64,000 nucleotides of DNA. Source: Diogma glabrata (Eukaryota; Arthropoda; Insecta; Diptera; Cylindrotomidae). Within the stretch, counting starts at the first letter, position 1; every line of letters begins with the position of its first letter. The stretch is from the NCBI GenBank assembly GCA_963693315.1, contig OY856186.1:302290144-302354143 (forward strand), read 5' to 3'. This document shows positions 1 to 9,505 of the stretch, in pieces. Position numbers and translations under genes: made by a program. The notes beneath the pieces are model-generated. The model had not been told where the DNA came from. It saw only the letters and a program-made list of their open reading frames with translations, and made no database searches.

Positions 1-540
1 TTGAAAACTATCCCGAGTCAAAGAGCAATCTAAACCAAGAATTATAAGCTTATGATCAGATAAAGAAGAATCAATAATAGAAAAATCAAAGTTCCATTGA
101 AACAGGTCAGTAATAACATGATCAATAATTGAAACAGTGTTTGAAGATACACGCGTTGGTAAATTGACATCAATTTTATTGAGCACAGCAAAACCATAAG
201 AGTAAATTTCATTTAAATAAGATTGAACATCCACATTATTGTTTAATAGATTTATATTAAAATCTCCCATAACTATGCTTTTGGGATAATTTTGAAGAAT
301 GGTAGTAAATTTGATTAGAAAATTTTTGATGTTCGAACTAGGAGCTCTATAAACGGCAATTAAATGAAATTTTTCTCTAATAAGTTTAACAACAAGAAAG
401 TTATTATTTTCGAATTCTTCAGAGTGTACTATAATGGCTTTTAAATAGGATCGAAGATAAATCGCACAACCGCCAACCCTTGTCTGAATGATTTTAATTA
501 CGAATAATGTTTCTGATCCGCGCTTTTGACATTTACTATC
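1..540 (-). pseudogene. LINE (non-LTR retrotransposon) endonuclease fragment
   Basis: The minus strand reads open from about 535 to 1 and matches the C-terminal half of an APE-type endonuclease, the target-nicking domain of LINEs. Visible motifs, in order, are GGCAIYLRS, AVYRAPSS, MGDFNINLL (around 270), SIIDHV (around 130) and SDHKLI (around 50). No start codon or 5' part is present. Homology stops near 540, so the copy is 5'-truncated there, and the reverse-transcriptase part would lie beyond the left edge. Clade is uncertain (Jockey/CR1-like). It could belong to the same family as the relic at 41.1-42.4 kb, but the two cover different domains and cannot be compared here. Confidence 0.8.
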
Positions 541-1497
541 GTTTCATGATACTTGCATTTTAATTAGCTTCGAAACATCGAACTACCTTTTCTATTTCAT
601 GCTCAAATCAAATAGTATACTATTTTTTTAACTTTTATTATTTTTTTTAGTATTTGGTGAACATTGATTTTAATTTTTATCTTAATATTATACATTAACT
701 TTGTGGACTTTAAAAGGCTAGAATTAAAAAGATGATATATTATTACTTGTAAAAACAAACCCAAACAAACATATATGCAAACCTTTAAAAAACACGTTAA
801 TTTTAGTTTTACTTTTAAAGTATGTAGATATGTATATCATATTTTGCGACATCGACATACTGTCTTTTTGTTTCAGTCTAGTTATTTTTACTTGCTCTTC
901 CCAGTCTGGTTCAGATCAAAATATTTTAATAATTGCTTTGCTTTTAAAAAAATAATTTTAATTATTTATTCATATGTGAATAGTAGACCTGTACATCTAA
1001 CGTTAATAGTTAAGCTACACATCAATTTTAGTTTATACATAATAAAATGTTTTGGTTTAATTTTAATTTCGTGAATATAGAGGTTTGGGTTAAAATGTTT
1101 GAATGTAATTTCGACTTACCATATACAAAGCAAAATAATTATTAATTATTACACATTATTCCACAAAAGTGGATGAGATTTTTTAAATTAGTAAGAATAA
1201 ACTCAAAATAAGCATATGTTAGTTGAGTTTAGCAACATCCGTAAAATGATTTATAAAAAATCTAGTTATTATTTAAATTTTAAACATATGATCTACATCC
1301 TACATTCATTAATATAAACAGACATATCAAGAAACCATGATTGTTAGAATACTTATTAATTTCTACGGTTGAGCACCGTTGTCTCAGATGGAAATAAAAA
1401 CTATTTTCAAAAAAAAAAAAAAAAACTAGGAGCACAAAGAAGTATTTAGAAAAAAGAAACATTCTCAAAATTTGTACTACAGAACAGAATATAATAT
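541..1497. other. AT-rich non-coding stretch
   Basis: No convincing coding region or repeat was recognised. The short ORFs are AT-rich noise. The last four bases (1494-1497, ATAT) are the probable target-site duplication of element A. Confidence 0.5.
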
Positions 1498-2179
1498 TGT
1501 TACGTTTTTCCAACCTTACTTCGAATTGGCCTTACTCTCAATTCGATAAACGCAATCCCCAATCTCTTCCTGAGTTCGATCACTGATTAGTAAGCCCAAA
1601 CACCAGGTTTTAATAAGTATTCAACAACTTGATTGTTCCACAACAATAGGAAAACAATATAGCAAACAAGATTCCTAACTAGAATATTCTTTCAACAGCT
1701 TCAGAAACTCCAACGGTTTATTGTAGAAATTTCCAGTAACACAACGTTTAAAATAATACACAAAATATTTCTTCTCAATAAAACTTAAAACTTTATTCAC
1801 AAAAACTTTTACAATTTTCACTTCACTATCGCAGGTTTAAAATAAAACTAATTTTACATTTAATTTCACTTTACTGTCGCAGGTCTAAAATAAAACTGGT
1901 TAAAAACTACAAAAGGTATTTTTCTTATATACCTTCTGCAATACTTCTAGATAATTCGACATCACTTTCCAGAAACCTTGAGAAAACATTAGAATACTCG
2001 ATTATTTTACGTTATGTTGATTTGATTCATAAAATCGTTTATGTTGACCCTATTTCTAAGAAGAGACAACAACAACAATATTCATTTCATTAACTTGTTT
2101 GTTGATTTTATTTTCCTGGAAGTGACCGTAATCGTTTAGATCTTTCTGTAATCGTCTAGATTTTTCTGCACTCGTAACA
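1498..2179 (-). repeat. 3' LTR of element A
   Basis: 682 bp, ends TGTTACG/CGTAACA, nearly identical to 15183-15864. On the minus strand it follows a purine tract at 2180-2190 that serves as the polypurine tract. Confidence 0.9.
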
Positions 2180-2190
2180 TTACCCTCCAC
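2180..2190 (-). promoter_or_regulatory. Polypurine tract of element A
   Basis: The minus strand reads GTGGAGGGTAA directly before the 3' LTR, the usual place and composition of a plus-strand primer. A perfect 8-bp hairpin (CCTGTTCG/CGAACAGG, 3-nt loop, 2196-2214) lies just upstream. Confidence 0.7.
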
Positions 2191-2233
2191 TTAAGCCTGT
2201 TCGTCCCGAACAGGATCTAGCTCTCTCCTCCAA

Positions 2234-2964
2234 TTATTGTATCCAAAAACATTTTTTTTTTCTTTTCCTATTTCCCAGGCTGTTTAGAATTACTTCCGGT
2301 TCCTTTCTAAGTACTGGGCCATTGCTTTGTTTTATGTCAGCCCACCGTGATGAGTAGGGATTCTCGTTGTTTCTAAAGTGCTTCTTATCATTTCCCTTTG
2401 GGAGTTTCACAATGCCATGTCTCCGAACCATTCTCATTTTCAGCTGCGATTCATCCCCGTTTGCAGCTATTTGAACCACCTCTTTTACATCGCTCACTTC
2501 GTTATGGGTTTGGACCTGTTTCCTTTTTAACTTTCGGCATTTGTTTAATCGTCTGCGTCGGTTGACGTTTCTTTCCGTCATCTGTTTGGATGATGGTTCC
2601 TGATTTTCATCTGCACTGTATAGTGTCTCATCGCTGCCAACAGCTGTTGACTCTGCCTTATTCACAAGTAGTGGCATCTGAACATTATTAACCTTTAGGA
2701 TCCCACATCCAAAATCGAAGACTAATCCCTTCGCCTTCATGAAGTCCATCCCTAAAATGACTTCATCCATAATGTCTGCCACTAGCACCTCTTGTTGATA
2801 GCAGTTGTTTCCCAATTTTATTTCAGCGATTCTTTTACCTTCTATTTCAGCGCATTCTCCAGTTACTGTTTGGAGTTTCAATCCATCTGATGGTTCCAAA
2901 ACACCGTCGATTAAACCTTTGCGAACGAATGTTCGAGCTGAACCTGTATCCAGTGTCATGAAGC
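2234..2964 (-). CDS. Protease and C-terminal tail of element A, separated from its gag by element B
   Basis: The frame opens at the insertion junction and first shows the retropepsin active site LDTGSARTFV. It continues with the flap region and the ILGMDF motif typical of gypsy-type aspartic proteases, which cleave Gag in immature particles. After about 105 residues there is no polymerase. Instead there is a 135-residue lysine/arginine-rich tail (NRRRRLNKCRKLKRKQ and a final KRKKKCFWIQ), with the stop 55 bases from the LTR. The reading frame agrees with that of the gag at 13436 once B and one target duplication copy are discounted, so gag and protease were one fusion frame. The ATG near 2959 is internal to the original frame rather than a genuine start. 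Confidence 0.85.
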
Positions 2965-2969
2965 AACTT

Positions 2970-4250
2970 ATTATAGGCCCTGATACGGAGCCAATTTATT
3001 ATATTTGGACCTTTAATATAATCACACAAAGAAATTAATAGTAATATTACGGTACTTAAAGGAATTCGGAGTGAACAGACCGTTCCCATTCGAATCCGAG
3101 ATTTGGGAATCTCTTATTATCTTTTTCCTTAGTTTATCTCGACATTACAAAAGCAATGTCTAAATTAAAATTAACATACATATTAATAATAAATACCTTA
3201 AGTTGTACAGTTGATTGATGTCATCAATATTCTGTTGTTTTAATTTATTTGTTTGATTTTCCAATATCCCTTGACTAGCGTTTGACCTTCTAACTTCCCA
3301 TTTATATATCTGCCTATGAATCCATGCGGTTTTAACAACCGGAACAACCATCAAACAAACGATTGTCTCTAACTGTGGTAATAGCTTCGATCACTGTTAT
3401 CCTTGCTATTCATACTTTCGATAACATCAGTGGATACTTTATCTTCATGTACTGCCACAATTTATAAAGCAGATTTAAGAATTAATGACAACAATTATCC
3501 TTCTATGAAATAAAATAAAAAAAATATAATTGAAATTGTCATCCAAATTATCAGCTTTTTGATGAACAAACAAAAACACAAATCACTGTAAACTACTTAG
3601 CGGGGTGTAATCTTCCATTGTAATTACAGCCAATAAATAATGCTTTCACAAAAAAGTTATTAAAATTAGAAGTCAATTTTAACAATTAAACAAAACGACC
3701 TTGGAATTTTTCTTTGTTTACACTTCTTTTTTATTTGCTTGATTGCAATTAAATACATCACTTTTGAATTACAAATTTATTGATTTATCACATCAAGGTT
3801 AAATAATACTATCAAATGACATTGATAAACTTATATTAAATTAAATCCACGTTTAAATATAATATAAAAAATAGGAATAATCTTCCTAACAAACAATTGA
3901 CCAATTCTTTTGAATCACAAAAATGGAATGAATAATTTTTAATTTATGAAATTGCAAAATGTGATTTTGATTTTGCCATCTTATGATGTCAAAACAAAAT
4001 CGGGCAATCTCCGAAAATTCAGTAATGATTAACAACGACGTCTGTTCATTAGCATTGGAAATAAAAATTTAGTACGTTCGTTTGCTTTTTATAGTATGTT
4101 CAAAATCCAACTAGCAGTTAAGTTTTAGAAAATTTTAAAATTATTATTAATGTAAGAATGAACGGAAACTAATGAAATGCATTTTTATTGAATTGAAAAC
4201 GAAGATGAATTTGGTTTTATTATTGTTTCGCGATTATTGCGATCGTTACA
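2970..4250 (-). repeat. 3' LTR of element B
   Basis: 1281 bp, apparently identical to 12150-13430. On the minus strand it begins TGTAACGATC and ends near CTATAAT. Confidence 0.9.
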
Positions 4251-4574
4251 CCATGAATTCAAGGTAGAAACCAAGATTTTTACTCTTGAAATCACAAAAA
4301 CGTCGCCATCCCCTCCATGACAGAAAACCACCGAACTACTTCCACTTATTAAGCTGTATCTGGGATCGAGATACCCACAGTCACTGGCGTCAAGACCGAT
4401 GACCGGTTCCAACACTCATGAAGTCCTTAAGAACTTCACTGAGTATTGAGACCGACCATCCATCCGAACGTCAGCACCATGGACACCCCGATACAACCAG
4501 TAAGTATGACCTGAAGATGTGAACCCCAGAGACGACAATCAGCCAGAGGAACAACCCTACCTAACGAAAAGACA
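4251..4574 (-). other. Element B, short region between pol and 3' LTR
   Basis: 324 bases without an envelope-like frame. The 76-residue frame here runs from this region into the LTR and is not recognised. No clear polypurine tract abuts the LTR. Confidence 0.5.
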
Positions 4575-7500
4575 TCATTCCCTGATGTCTTTCGCGTGAT
4601 GGACTCCAAGATTCTTACCGCTCATATCTGTGCACTCGTAGAGTACATTTCCAATCTTAGTCTTAATCATTGCAGGTAAGAACTTTGGAGCCAATTTTGC
4701 CGAGAACCTTTTGGTAGCGTCACTCAAATGATGTTGCCGTACAAACACACGTTGTTGTGGTTGAAAAGTCCGTAGTTTAGATCGCAGGTTGTACTGATGT
4801 TGCGATTTTTTGAAAGCTGCTTTTAAATTCTGTTGAACCCGGTTCCGAAGCAGAGTCAAATGATCAGAGCGTTCTATTTCCTCACCAGCATCTTCACCAA
4901 GCTTGTGTAGTGATCTCAACAAATGGTAAGTATTTCCATCCGAGATTGGATGTTGACCAAATAATAAATAGTACGGTGAGTACTTGGTAGCAGAATGTAC
5001 TGCAGCCCGCAGTGCATATGCGATTTCACCAATTTGTGAATCCCACTTGGTATGTTGACCCTTTATGAACGCTCGAATTGCTGCTAGAACAGACCTATTG
5101 ACCCGCTCTGACGCGTTGCTTTGAGGACTATAAACACCGGTCCTAATGTGTTTAATGCCGAAACCTGACAAAAGATTTTGAAAGTTCCTACTAGTGAACT
5201 GTTTGCCATTGTCACTGTGCAGAAACTCTGGTACCCCATATGTAAGAAACACTTCATTCCTCAGAAAAGCATTCACCTTCGGTGAAGTTGCGTTTCTAAG
5301 TGGTTTCAGTAGTACAAACTTCGTAGCATGATCCAGAACTATCAATAACACCGTATTCCCAAGTGTAGAACGAGGGTACGGTCCCAAGAAATCTATATAG
5401 ACTCTCTGCCATGGACGTGCTGTTTCGAATTGATATTGCATCGGAGGACGCAATATCTGATTCGTGGCTTTTGTTTGTTTACATGTGTCGCAGGACACAA
5501 CATAGTTGTGTACCTGTGACGCCATGCCCGGCCAATAATAAAGACGTCGAAGTAATTCTAAAGTCTTTTTAACACCTCCATGAGCAGCAGTACTATCATC
5601 ATGATGTTTCTGAATCATGTTTGAAGTCATCGGTTTTGGTACCCAGAGTTTCCACACAGGAACATCGTTGGGTATTGCATCAGATCTTGGCTCGATACGT
5701 ATGTATAGCTTATCATCCATGACTTTAACAGATGGAAAGTCCTTAGGAGATGATTGAACTTTAGCTATCATATCCGTATATTCCTTGTGCCGATAACCTT
5801 CATTGTCGATTTTGATGTCGTTAATGTGATGTGTTAATGCTTCCGTCAATTCCTCGTGTGTATCGTCATAAAGACGAGATAGAGCATCAGGGACTATATT
5901 TTGGGTACCTTTTTGGTGGACAATGGTAAAATCCATATGTTGGAGTTTTAGGCTCCACCTAGCCAGACGACCACTCAAGTCCTTCTGTGACATAAGCCAC
6001 TTCAGACTTGAGTGATCAGTCACAATTGTAAATCGGTGACCTTCAACATAGCCCCTGAATTTCTTCACACTAAGAATTGCCGCAAGACATTCAAGCTCAG
6101 AAACTGAATAATTCCTCTGAGCTTTGTTAAGTTTCTTCGACATGAAGGCTATCGGACACTCTTGTCCGTCAGTATCAACCTGATACAACACACTACCTAT
6201 CCCTGTCAGACTCGCATCGCATCTAATAAAAAACTCTTTATTATAATCAGGGTTTACTAATACCGGTGCTGTAGTCAGCAATCGTTTTAAATTTTCGAAA
6301 GCAGCTTGAGCTTCTAATGTCCATTTCAATTTTCCCGAACTCTTTTTCAATAAATCTGTAATCGGTGATACCACGCTTGCATAGTTTGGTATGAAACGTT
6401 GGTACCAACCAGCCATTCCCAATAGTCTACGTATTTGTTTTACTGTAGATGGAGCTGGATACTCTGCTACAGCTCTTACCTTGTCAGGGTCTGTTCGAAG
6501 ACCATCTTCACCAACCAAAAATCCCAAATATTTCACCTCTCTCAGAACAAATTTACTTTTCTTGAGGTTTATTGTTAACCCAGCCGCTCTTAACAATGAA
6601 GAGACTTTGGACAGCAATTCCATATGTTCCTGGAACGTGGAAGAGACTACCAATAGATCATCTAAATAAACAAAGACATTTTCGTGATATTGATGTGGTA
6701 TCACTTTGTGCATTAGCCGACACATTGTCTGGGGAGCATTGCACAATCCAAAGGGCATAACCCGGAATTGATACAATGGACGACCAGGCACTGTGAAGGC
6801 TGTCTTGTCTCTAGATGCTTCTGCCAGAGGAATCTGCCAGAAAGCATCTTTGAGATCAATACTTGAAATGTACTTTGTGCTATTTAGACGACCTAGTAAG
6901 CCATCAATCAAGGGAAGTGGGTAAGCGTCCTTTTTAGTTAGTGAATTGACACGACGGCTATCAATACATAATCTGTTTTTACCAGATTCTTTTTGTACCA
7001 AAACCACTGGCGAGCACCAAGAACTGTTAGACTCTTCGATCACGCCCATTTGAAGCATTCGGTCAAGTTCGGCATAGACCTTTAGTTGAACAGCCGGCGA
7101 TGTGGGATAGTGTCTCTGTTTAACAGGTGCACTATCACCAACATCGATGACATGTTCAACCAAAGAAGTCTTTCCGAGCCCAGACACTTCAAATGACGGG
7201 AAAGAATCCTTGATCATATCCAGTTCATGTTGCTGATCAGTGGTGAGGTTATGTATATTTAAATTTTGTGGCTCTGTACGAGTCAGTTCACTAACAAATG
7301 AAGGAACAATACCAAATTTCTCCCAGAAATCTATGCCCAGGTAGAGCTCTTCTCGTAAACCAGGGACTATATGGAACCGCATTGGTTTAGTGGAGCCATT
7401 CACGGTTATTGGAACTTCTATGTAACCCAAAATTTTATTTGCAGTACCATCTGCCGTACGAATACACGAAGTGTACTTACGGTAAGTTGTACCTGATGAT

Positions 7501-7895
7501 TCCAATAAATCCAAGGAATTTCTTCCAAGTATAGTGATTGACGCTCCACTATCCAATAGTCCGGAAATATGTTTGTCCAAAATCTCGATTGTCAATCGCG
7601 GCCGAGGATCCTTTGTTTCTGAAAGGATAGATGAAATACAAGCTTTGCGAAATAATTTCCTCATCCTCCAATATCTGATGTTACGTTCCAGACGTCTAAA
7701 ATACGTTCGATGTAATGATGGGAAATTAAATGTACTGGGTGATTTTATTCTGGTTTCCTGCGTGGTGATCGATCGTCCTGCGTTGCTACATCTCTCGTCG
7801 TTTTCTTCGGGCTCATTGGATGTTGAACCGAGGGTACCATCCCCGAAGCATGTACTCTCGGACGGTAGTTTAACGACGGGTGACAATATGAACAA
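4575..7895 (-). CDS. Pol polyprotein of element B (protease, RT, RNase H, integrase)
   Basis: This is an uninterrupted 1106-residue frame. Domains in order: aspartic protease with LLDSGAS (D at about 115) and LYLGIDF; reverse transcriptase with LCIDSRRVNS, the MPFGLCNAPQT motif and catalytic YLDD at 410-413; RNase H with RCDAS (D560), SELE and TDHSSLKWL; integrase with an HHCC zinc finger (HH...CDTCKQ) and catalytic D835, D895 and E930; and a C-terminal module ending in a chromodomain-free tail. It overlaps the 3' end of gag by about 150 bases and sits in the -1 frame relative to it, so production by -1 ribosomal frameshifting is likely. The upstream ATG at 7895 is probably not a real start. 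Products act in cytoplasmic particles (cDNA synthesis) and the nucleus (integration). Confidence 0.95.
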   Translation of the reverse strand: MFILSPVVKLPSESTCFGDGTLGSTSNEPEENDERCSNAGRSITTQETRIKSPSTFNFPSLHRTYFRRLERNIRYWRMRKLFRKACISSILSETKDPRPRLTIEILDKHISGLLDSGASITILGRNSLDLLESSGTTYRKYTSCIRTADGTANKILGYIEVPITVNGSTKPMRFHIVPGLREELYLGIDFWEKFGIVPSFVSELTRTEPQNLNIHNLTTDQQHELDMIKDSFPSFEVSGLGKTSLVEHVIDVGDSAPVKQRHYPTSPAVQLKVYAELDRMLQMGVIEESNSSWCSPVVLVQKESGKNRLCIDSRRVNSLTKKDAYPLPLIDGLLGRLNSTKYISSIDLKDAFWQIPLAEASRDKTAFTVPGRPLYQFRVMPFGLCNAPQTMCRLMHKVIPHQYHENVFVYLDDLLVVSSTFQEHMELLSKVSSLLRAAGLTINLKKSKFVLREVKYLGFLVGEDGLRTDPDKVRAVAEYPAPSTVKQIRRLLGMAGWYQRFIPNYASVVSPITDLLKKSSGKLKWTLEAQAAFENLKRLLTTAPVLVNPDYNKEFFIRCDASLTGIGSVLYQVDTDGQECPIAFMSKKLNKAQRNYSVSELECLAAILSVKKFRGYVEGHRFTIVTDHSSLKWLMSQKDLSGRLARWSLKLQHMDFTIVHQKGTQNIVPDALSRLYDDTHEELTEALTHHINDIKIDNEGYRHKEYTDMIAKVQSSPKDFPSVKVMDDKLYIRIEPRSDAIPNDVPVWKLWVPKPMTSNMIQKHHDDSTAAHGGVKKTLELLRRLYYWPGMASQVHNYVVSCDTCKQTKATNQILRPPMQYQFETARPWQRVYIDFLGPYPRSTLGNTVLLIVLDHATKFVLLKPLRNATSPKVNAFLRNEVFLTYGVPEFLHSDNGKQFTSRNFQNLLSGFGIKHIRTGVYSPQSNASERVNRSVLAAIRAFIKGQHTKWDSQIGEIAYALRAAVHSATKYSPYYLLFGQHPISDGNTYHLLRSLHKLGEDAGEEIERSDHLTLLRNRVQQNLKAAFKKSQHQYNLRSKLRTFQPQQRVFVRQHHLSDATKRFSAKLAPKFLPAMIKTKIGNVLYECTDMSGKNLGVHHAKDIRE

Positions 7896-9505
7896 TTTGC
7901 GTATATAACGTCCGGCTTATTACATTTCCAGCAGTGCAATTTTATTCCGTTTTTAGAACAATCAGGAGCTCGATGTCCATTTACCCCGCATCTAAAACAG
8001 ACAATTGGTTGTCTGGATATTGATGGACCAGGTTGACTGTTGTCAAATGTTATGCTAGGTCGCTGCAATATCCGTCTCTGTGTTGAATCCACCGCATCAA
8101 TATATCCATGTTGTTCTGCTCCAGCATCCACCTCATAGTCATCCATTTGTTGTACCTCGCTAATTCTTAAATTTGATGTTCTGGTTGGAACTGGTGTGGA
8201 CCACAAACGTTCAAACTTCTGACATAGAGTCCGAAGTTCATCAATAGAATGTATTGTTGCTGCAAGTGTAGCATTTTTGAGCTCCACACTAAGTCCCTCC
8301 CGAGCAATCTCTAGCATTTCTCGGTCAGCAAATGGACGTGCTAAGCGACGGTTTAACGAACCAATCTCCACTAGATATTCGTATACGCTCTCCTTTGACT
8401 TTTGTTTGCGGTTCAGAAGAACGCGCAATATCGCCTTATCATCGGTAAGCGTACCGAAGGTTTGTAGGAGTCCCTCCCTTAGCACTGGATAGGTCACCAC
8501 CTCATGTTCATGAGTTAAGTTCAAATAGTATCTGTCGGCAGCCCCCTTGAGATACCGCGGAACGATAGACCTAAGGTCGTCCCAATTCACGCGGTCCCTC
8601 CTGGCAGCCGCCTCAACTCTGTGAACAAACTCATGAACATCAGGAGAGTGACCATCTCCTGTGAAGGTTGGAACCCAATTTGAGTCATAACGACTCAAAT
8701 TGTTCCCACGAACCCCTCGGTACTCCACCGGTGCTAACGCTGGAGCCGCGTCACGCCATACCTGAGGAGGTTGGTTGTATGGTGGTGGTGCTGTTAGTGG
8801 AGCTTGTGGATAATTTAATGATTGTTGTTGTACCAATGCTGGATTGTTGTGTATGTGTTCAGCTTGGAAAGATGGACCCAATAGTGGTATTGCAAGGTCC
8901 TCTGCTCTCAAACCTGATTGTTGAAAATAAGCCGGTGGTAATTGTTCCGACCGTCTCTGTTGTTGATGGTCTGTACGATTCAGACTATTTATTGTCTCAG
9001 TTATTGGCTGTACTGGGATCGGTGTGGATCTCTCACCTGGTCGAAAAGCAGGTGAAGCAGATGGAGCAGATGATACTCCTGGTTTATTTTGTATAATTGG
9101 ACGTGTTGACAGTGATCCTATTATATCCCAGGCGCGTGACAATTGCGAGATAGCGTAGGTGCGGGCTTCTTGCAAGTCATTGCGAGGACCCAACCTATTC
9201 ATCCTACCTGTATAATGCAACACTCGATTCGCCAAACCATCTAAGAAGATCTGATTAACCGGTGGTTGAAGTCGACGTACCTGATCTAAAACAACTTGTG
9301 CTGCCTGCACCACCGTTTGAGACTCAGCTACCAAGTCTCTCGCATGAGATACCGTTACTGGAACTGCACCATGATTTACGTGGTTTCGCAGTTCCTCTGC
9401 CCAATTGACCCCTCTAAAATCCACACCCCGAACCAGACACTCGATCTGCAGTTCACTGGATTCCAAACCATAGAACGGATGGTCCACGCCAATGTGACTT
9501 GACAT
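7745..9505 (-). CDS. Gag polyprotein of element B
   Basis: The 586-residue frame opens MSSHIGVDHPFYGLES. The N-terminal third is helical. The middle (about 150-260) is rich in P and Q, with QPPQVW and APPPYNQPP-type runs. A retrotransposon Gag (capsid) domain follows around 275-430 (WVPTFTGDGHSPDVHEFVHR, LLNRKQKSKESVYEYLVEIG). A CCHC zinc knuckle CFRCGVNGHRAPDC begins near residue 503, and a second cysteine cluster (CWKCNKPDVIYANCSYC) follows it. The C-terminus is basic. It packages element RNA. The stop lies inside the pol frame, and A-rich AAGAAAACG near 7808-7800 in the overlap is only a weak candidate slip site. Confidence 0.9.
   Translation of the reverse strand: MSSHIGVDHPFYGLESSELQIECLVRGVDFRGVNWAEELRNHVNHGAVPVTVSHARDLVAESQTVVQAAQVVLDQVRRLQPPVNQIFLDGLANRVLHYTGRMNRLGPRNDLQEARTYAISQLSRAWDIIGSLSTRPIIQNKPGVSSAPSASPAFRPGERSTPIPVQPITETINSLNRTDHQQQRRSEQLPPAYFQQSGLRAEDLAIPLLGPSFQAEHIHNNPALVQQQSLNYPQAPLTAPPPYNQPPQVWRDAAPALAPVEYRGVRGNNLSRYDSNWVPTFTGDGHSPDVHEFVHRVEAAARRDRVNWDDLRSIVPRYLKGAADRYYLNLTHEHEVVTYPVLREGLLQTFGTLTDDKAILRVLLNRKQKSKESVYEYLVEIGSLNRRLARPFADREMLEIAREGLSVELKNATLAATIHSIDELRTLCQKFERLWSTPVPTRTSNLRISEVQQMDDYEVDAGAEQHGYIDAVDSTQRRILQRPSITFDNSQPGPSISRQPIVCFRCGVNGHRAPDCSKNGIKLHCWKCNKPDVIYANCSYCHPSLNYRPRVHASGMVPSVQHPMSPKKTTRDVATQDDRSPRRKPE

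Noticed and set aside
3160..3354. 64-residue frame in the LTR of element B (also at 12340-12534)
   Set aside because: Identical in both LTRs simply because the LTRs are identical; no recognisable protein.
4185..4415. Small frame after pol of element B as a possible envelope gene
   Set aside because: Only 76 residues, extends into the LTR, and has no signal peptide or membrane segment.
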